DNA from: an uncultured Bacillota bacterium
GTDB taxonomy: Bacteria; Bacillota; Clostridia; Peptostreptococcales; Anaerovoracaceae
Direction of reading: 5' to 3'
Length of the DNA: 8,909 nucleotides
NCBI GenBank assembly: GCA_946408315.1
Contig: CAMJRV010000074.1
Location: forward strand, 1-8,909
Position 1 is the first letter of the stretch. Every line of letters starts with the position of its first letter. A model generated the notes under the pieces. That model was not told the origin of the DNA and searched no databases. It worked only from the letters and a program-made list of their open reading frames with translations. This document shows positions 5,934 through 8,909 of this stretch, piece after piece. The position numbers and the translations under genes were made by a program.

Positions 5934-6929
5934 TTATTCCACTGTTTCTGTGGCGAAGAACTGTTCTTTTGTATAGGAAAGGGACACTTCGTCACCCACG
6001 GCCCAACCGGCCATCTGGTCCCGCTGGACATTGCACTTGATAACCGCGTCTCCGCACTGTACATTGACCTCAGCGTAATGCCCCAGCACCATGATGGTGC
6101 GGATATGCCCGTGCAGGTCGCCCTGGGAGCCGCGCGACAGAGACAGGCTTTCCGGCCGTACCGCCCGGATCCCGTCTGGCGTCTCCATGAAGTTCATTTC
6201 GCCGATGAAGTCTGCGACAAAACGAGTGACGGGATGGTCGTAAATTTCAATCGGGGTGCCTACCTGCTCGAATACCCCCTTATTCATGACCACGATACGG
6301 TGCGAAATGGCCATGGCCTCCTCTTGATCGTGGGTAACAAAGACCACCGTAATACCCAACTCCTGCTGAATGCGTATCAACTCCTCGCGCATCTGCACGC
6401 GGATCTTGGCATCCAAAGCCGAGAAAGGCTCGTCCAGCAACAGCACCTCGGGCTTTAACAGCAGGCTTCGTGCAATTGCAATACGCTGCTGCTGCCCGCC
6501 GGACAACTGTGAGGGGAATTTTTTTTCGCTGCCGATCATGCCCACCATCTTCAGCATTTCCAGGATCTGCTGGTTCATCTGCTCCTTGGGCACCTTGCGA
6601 AGCTTCATGCCGAAGGCCAGATTCTCATAGATGGACATGTGCGGCCACAGATTGTAGCTCTGAAATACCATGGCGGTGGGACGTTTTTCCGGAGACAGCA
6701 GAGCGATGCTCTGTCCATCGATGGTGATGTCGCCGTCGTCTATATCCAAAAACCCGCCGATTGTTCGCAGGATGGTGGTCTTTCCGCAGCCGGAAGGTCC
6801 CAGCATAGTGACCAGCTCCCCAGGATACACATCCAGATTGATGTGCTCGACGCCGTCGCCGTTTTTGTAGCGCTTGGTCATATCGATAATGCGCAGCTTC
6901 GGCTTAATATTCGTAGTGATTTCTGCCAT
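5934..6929 (-). CDS. ABC importer ATPase (PotA/FbpC/MalK-like) with TOBE domain
   Basis: This 331-aa cytoplasmic protein powers the importer. Visible motifs: Walker A GPSGCGKTT at 44-52, Q-loop Gln90 (VFQSYNLWPHM), signature LSGGQQQR at 142-149, Walker B LLLDEP at 163-168, D-loop SALD and switch His200 (VTHDQEEA). Residues from about 245 (MNFMETPDGIRAVRPESLSL onward) form a TOBE-type C-terminal domain, as in the spermidine/iron/maltose ATPases. All catalytic residues are present. Start ATG 6929 has GAGGTA at 6941-6936 upstream. It follows the first permease by 30 nt and precedes the binding-protein gene. It serves both permeases, since no second ATPase is present. Confidence 0.95.
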   Translation of the reverse strand: MAEITTNIKPKLRIIDMTKRYKNGDGVEHINLDVYPGELVTMLGPSGCGKTTILRTIGGFLDIDDGDITIDGQSIALLSPEKRPTAMVFQSYNLWPHMSIYENLAFGMKLRKVPKEQMNQQILEMLKMVGMIGSEKKFPSQLSGGQQQRIAIARSLLLKPEVLLLDEPFSALDAKIRVQMREELIRIQQELGITVVFVTHDQEEAMAISHRIVVMNKGVFEQVGTPIEIYDHPVTRFVADFIGEMNFMETPDGIRAVRPESLSLSRGSQGDLHGHIRTIMVLGHYAEVNVQCGDAVIKCNVQRDQMAGWAVGDEVSLSYTKEQFFATETVE

Positions 6930-6959
6930 ATTCCCTACCTCTATTAATTGGAAATCTTA

Positions 6960-7802
6960 TTATTTCATCTGGAAACCGCTGGCGATCGCCTCGGGGCCCA
7001 CGTATCTGCGCAACAGGACGAGAAGGACAATGGTGGGAATCACCATCGCCAGCGCATATACGGCAGCGGCCATGACATTGTAGTCGGAGATTACGGTGTA
7101 CATCATCACCGGCATGGTCTGATACTGGGGAACGCCGACAAGCAGGGTGCCCTGAGCCTCATCCATGGAGCCGAGAAAGGTGTAGATGCACGCCACTGCG
7201 ATGCCCGGAACCGCCATAGGCAGCGTGACCTTGCAAAAGGTAAGGAAGGGTCCTGCGCCCACATCGCGGGCGGCCTCCTCCTGCTGCCGGTGTACACTGC
7301 TGAATGCACCGCAGGGAATCCAGACCATGAACATCATGGTGTTAATCATATGTATCAATACAACGCCCAAAAACGTGCCCATCAGGTTCAGCTTGTAGTA
7401 CATGATACCGATAGAAGTGTAAAGTCCGATTTTGGGGAAAGCGTTGCTTAACATGAAGGAAAACATGACCAATCTGCGCCCGGGAAACTTGTAACGCGCC
7501 AGACCATAAGCGGCGGGCAGACAGATGAGCAACGAGAAAACAGTAGTGACGATTGCGAACATAAATGATTGTCCGACGGCCGACATCATAGTTTTCTGCG
7601 AGAGAACGAATTCCCACCATTTGAAGCCGAATTTCTGCGGAATCAAGTTAGGATACTGGTAGATTTCTGCGAAAGCCAGCATGAGCAGATTGGTCAGCGG
7701 CCCGTAGAAAAAGAGAAGAAAAACCGTCAGCACGAAAAAATCCAGAAATTTTTTGCGACCGACAGCACGGTAAAATTTTCGGGGATTCAGCATTGTAAAC
7801 AC
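6960..7802 (-). CDS. ABC importer permease (MalG/PotC-like), first gene of the operon
   Basis: This 280-aa inner-membrane protein is the other half of the channel. It has six predicted helices, the first at residues about 19-45 (FLDFFVLTVFLLFFYGPLTN). The EAA loop is EAARDVGAG at about 176-184, followed by the conserved VTLP. Start choice: GGAGG at 7814-7810 is 7 nt before GTG at 7802. An in-frame ATG at 7841 has no ribosome-binding site and contains the palindrome described separately; ATG at 7793 is too far (16 nt). The promoter at 7896-7867 and the leader fit this GTG. Its partner permease is the last gene of the operon, so the two halves flank the ATPase and the binding protein. Confidence 0.88.
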   Translation of the reverse strand: MFTMLNPRKFYRAVGRKKFLDFFVLTVFLLFFYGPLTNLLMLAFAEIYQYPNLIPQKFGFKWWEFVLSQKTMMSAVGQSFMFAIVTTVFSLLICLPAAYGLARYKFPGRRLVMFSFMLSNAFPKIGLYTSIGIMYYKLNLMGTFLGVVLIHMINTMMFMVWIPCGAFSSVHRQQEEAARDVGAGPFLTFCKVTLPMAVPGIAVACIYTFLGSMDEAQGTLLVGVPQYQTMPVMMYTVISDYNVMAAAVYALAMVIPTIVLLVLLRRYVGPEAIASGFQMK

Positions 7803-7824
7803 GCACAAGCCTCCTTGTAAAAGT

Positions 7825-7837
7825 AAGCAACTTGCTT
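7825..7837. promoter_or_regulatory. Perfect 13-bp palindrome AAGCAACTTGCTT, candidate operator
   Basis: AAGCAA-C-TTGCTT is a perfect 6+1+6 palindrome. It lies between the predicted transcription start (about 7860) and the ribosome-binding site (7814-7810) of the importer operon, a classical repressor position. As RNA it could only make a tight 5-bp hairpin, so a DNA-protein site is the better reading. Confidence 0.45.
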
Positions 7838-7866
7838 TCATTTTATTTCAATTCTGTTTCAAATTG

Positions 7867-7896
7867 ATCATAGCATGACGCCGTGTCAGAATGCAA
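7867..7896 (-). promoter_or_regulatory. Extended -10 sigma-A promoter of the importer operon
   Basis: On the minus strand: TTGCAT (7896-7891), an 18-nt spacer, then TATGAT (7872-7867) preceded by TGC, which makes an extended -10 element. Transcription should start near 7860. It is the only good promoter seen ahead of the four-gene operon, and gaps of 18-30 nt between the genes fit a single transcript. Confidence 0.65.
7876..7888. promoter_or_regulatory. Imperfect palindrome TGACGCCGTGTCA in the importer promoter spacer
   Basis: Five of six position pairs match (only G7880/T7884 fails) around the central C7882. It sits entirely between the -10 and -35 elements of the importer promoter, where a bound repressor would exclude RNA polymerase. 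A LacI-type protein such as the one encoded at 1266-2255 is a candidate binder, but no shared operator with that gene's own region is obvious. Confidence 0.35.
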
Positions 7897-8024
7897 GTTA
7901 AATTAATGTAAAAGCGTATAAATTTCTAAAAAACGGAAAATGCCCCACGGCACTCACAAAGCCATTTCAGCCTCTTTCAATCCCCACACCCATTCAAAAT
8001 TCTTGTTTTCTCCATAAGCTGCAG

Positions 8025-8063
8025 CGTAAAAACAATAAAGGGACAAGAGCATTTTGTTTTACG
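8025..8063. repeat. Inverted repeat with 10-bp arms
   Basis: CGTAAAAACAA (8025-8035) pairs with TTGTTTTACG (8054-8063), with a one-base bulge in the left arm and an 18-nt loop. It is not followed by a typical terminator tail. Part of the match is low-complexity A/T, but both arms end in CG. Confidence 0.4.
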
Positions 8064-8077
8064 AAAAAATATGGTTA

Positions 8078-8090
8078 GGTTTCAGAAACC
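8078..8090. promoter_or_regulatory. Perfect 13-bp palindrome GGTTTCAGAAACC, candidate regulator site
   Basis: GGTTTC-A-GAAACC is a perfect 6+1+6 palindrome, 33 bp upstream of the oxidoreductase -35 element. This position suits an activator, or an upstream operator used with looping. Its sequence differs from the palindrome at 7825-7837, so the two would bind different proteins or be coincidental. Confidence 0.4.
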
Positions 8091-8123
8091 AATTAAATTT
8101 TTTCATAAAATCAGGGAGAAATA

Positions 8124-8152
8124 TTGAATCCCGAATTTGTTGGTGATATAGT
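8124..8152 (+). promoter_or_regulatory. Extended -10 sigma-A promoter of the oxidoreductase gene
   Basis: TTGAAT (8124-8129), 17-nt spacer, TATAGT (8147-8152), with TGA directly before the -10 (8144-8146) as an extended element. Transcription would begin near 8159, leaving about 47 nt of leader before ATG 8206. Confidence 0.65.
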
Positions 8153-8205
8153 GATGAAGTTAGTGAATAGGACGATAAAAAGAACTTAAATACGGAGGTA
8201 TAAGT

Positions 8206-8909
8206 ATGATTAAAATAGGCGTAATCGGACTGGGAGAGGTCTCCCAGCTCATGCACCTGCCGATCCTGCAGGATTTTTGCGGCAGATATCAAATTACGGC
8301 GGTATCCGACGTCTCCCCCTCTCTGGTGGAGTTCATTCAGAAGAAGTACCACGTGCCGGCAGGCTACCTGTCGGCGGCGGAATTGATCGACCAGGCGGAC
8401 ATCGACGCGGTGCTGATCCTCTCCCCCGACCAATATCACGGAGAATACACCGCTCGCGCCCTCAAAGCCGGGAAGCATGTCTTTATCGAAAAGCCCGCCA
8501 CCCTGTGCAGCGGAGAACTGCAGGAGCTGATCTCTCTGAAGGAGCAGTATCCGGACCAAACGGTGATGGTAGGTTACATGCGGCGCTATGCGGAACCATT
8601 TCTGAAGGCAAAAGAACTGTTGGAAAAGGAACCACGAAAAACCGAATATCTGCGGTTTCGGGATATCATCTGTGAAGGTCCGTTCTATATCGGACAAACC
8701 CGCCCCATCTTCTATCCCAAGGACGTTCCGGCGGATGTGATCCGGGAAGGCGACAAGCGCAGGCGCGACCATCTGGACCGGGCCATCGGAGCAGACGCCA
8801 CTGACGATCAGCGCGTGACGTATCAGATGATGACCGGCCTTGGCTGCCATTCGTTTTCCGCAGTACGGGAGCTGTTCGGCCTGCCGAAAAAGATCCACTC
8901 CGTCACGAC
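8206..8909 (+). CDS. Gfo/Idh/MocA-family oxidoreductase, N-terminal 234 residues (runs off right edge)
   Basis: The open frame continues through the window end. It predicts an NAD(P)-dependent oxidoreductase of sugar, polyol or related compounds. Residues 2-12 (IKIGVIGLGEV) are the Rossmann GxGxxx nucleotide-binding strand-turn-helix. V33-S-D35 ends the second strand. L72-S-P-D-Q-Y-H78 and E95-K-P97 are the family's standard motifs, with Lys96 the usual catalytic or cofactor-near lysine. GYMRRY at 123-128 starts the second domain, and GLGCHS at 211-216 occupies the place of the usual G-G-H motif. Residues about 172-203 (PKDVPADVIREGDKRRR and following) are an unusually charged insertion. Start: GGAGG at 8194-8198 is 7 nt before ATG. 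It is divergent from the importer operon and has its own promoter. A role in oxidising the imported or hydrolysed compound is inference from context. Confidence 0.9.
   Translation, partial: MIKIGVIGLGEVSQLMHLPILQDFCGRYQITAVSDVSPSLVEFIQKKYHVPAGYLSAAELIDQADIDAVLILSPDQYHGEYTARALKAGKHVFIEKPATLCSGELQELISLKEQYPDQTVMVGYMRRYAEPFLKAKELLEKEPRKTEYLRFRDIICEGPFYIGQTRPIFYPKDVPADVIREGDKRRRDHLDRAIGADATDDQRVTYQMMTGLGCHSFSAVRELFGLPKKIHSVT

Larger units (their letters stand above)
7803..8205. other. Divergent regulatory region between importer operon and oxidoreductase
   Basis: This AT-rich stretch of about 400 bp holds no convincing gene. It carries a promoter for each direction, two perfect 13-bp palindromes, an imperfect palindrome inside the importer promoter, and a longer inverted repeat, each listed separately. 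The part at about 7925-8020 shows nothing I can name. Confidence 0.7.

Noticed and set aside
4957..5976. 339-aa plus-strand open frame
   Set aside because: It lies antisense over the substrate-binding protein gene, has no ribosome-binding site, and its translation shows no recognisable domain. The minus-strand gene has a clear lipoprotein signal and family features.
7908..7921. Possible catabolite-repression (cre) site near the importer promoter
   Set aside because: TAAAAGCGTATAAA differs from the cre consensus at three positions, including the key G and C, so I do not call it.
8078..8104. Palindrome GGTTTCAGAAACC plus following T-rich DNA as a terminator
   Set aside because: The T-rich stretch is not adjacent to the stem, the hairpin loop would be very small, and no gene ends nearby on the plus strand.
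8059..8898. 279-aa minus-strand open frame
   Set aside because: It is antisense to the Gfo/Idh/MocA gene, which has a proper start, promoter and motifs. The antisense frame ends in AT-rich intergenic DNA and shows no family features.

Overview
The window looks like chromosomal DNA from an endospore-forming member of the Bacillota, most likely a moderate-GC clostridial lineage. This rests on a spore-coat gene with a Coat_F-type domain, strong GGAGG ribosome-binding sites before almost every gene, TTG and GTG starts used alongside ATG, and AT-rich intergenic regions between GC-balanced genes. No rRNA, tRNA, CRISPR array, transposase or phage gene was found. The species cannot be named from the sequence alone.

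Layout. (1) Positions 1-98 hold the 5' end of an unrecognised minus-strand gene with a good promoter and a folded leader. (2) Positions 223-420 are non-coding and carry two successive inverted repeats. (3) Positions 494-1084 encode a 196-aa CotF-like spore coat protein with a Gly/Gln-rich linker, preceded by a sigma-E-like promoter and followed by a terminator. (4) Positions 1266-2255 (minus) encode a LacI-family repressor with an unusual hinge region. (5) Divergent from it, 2297-3753 encodes a two-gene operon: a 154-aa beta-rich protein and, overlapping by 4 nt, a PHP-domain metallohydrolase of the CehA/McbA type. The small gene looks like the N-terminal domain that I recall being fused to such hydrolases. 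(6) A strong bidirectional terminator at 3785-3820 separates it from a convergent four-gene ABC importer operon transcribed right to left: permease (7802-6960), ATPase (6929-5934), lipoprotein substrate-binding protein (5907-4753) and second permease (4734-3853). (7) A roughly 400-bp regulatory region (7803-8205) holds a promoter for each direction and several palindromes. (8) A Gfo/Idh/MocA-type NAD(P)-dependent oxidoreductase starts at 8206 and runs off the right edge.

How the parts may work together. The LacI regulator, the importer, the cytoplasmic PHP hydrolase with its small partner, and the oxidoreductase look like one catabolic locus: capture and import of a small organic solute, hydrolysis (possibly of a phosphoester), then oxidation. 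The binding protein resembles the YnjB/iron/spermidine group more than classical sugar-binding proteins, so the substrate is open. The coat gene and the left-edge gene are probably unrelated neighbours. The most unusual points are the split PHP protein, the degenerate hinge of the LacI regulator, the palindromes around the importer and oxidoreductase promoters, and the large inverted repeats upstream of the coat gene.
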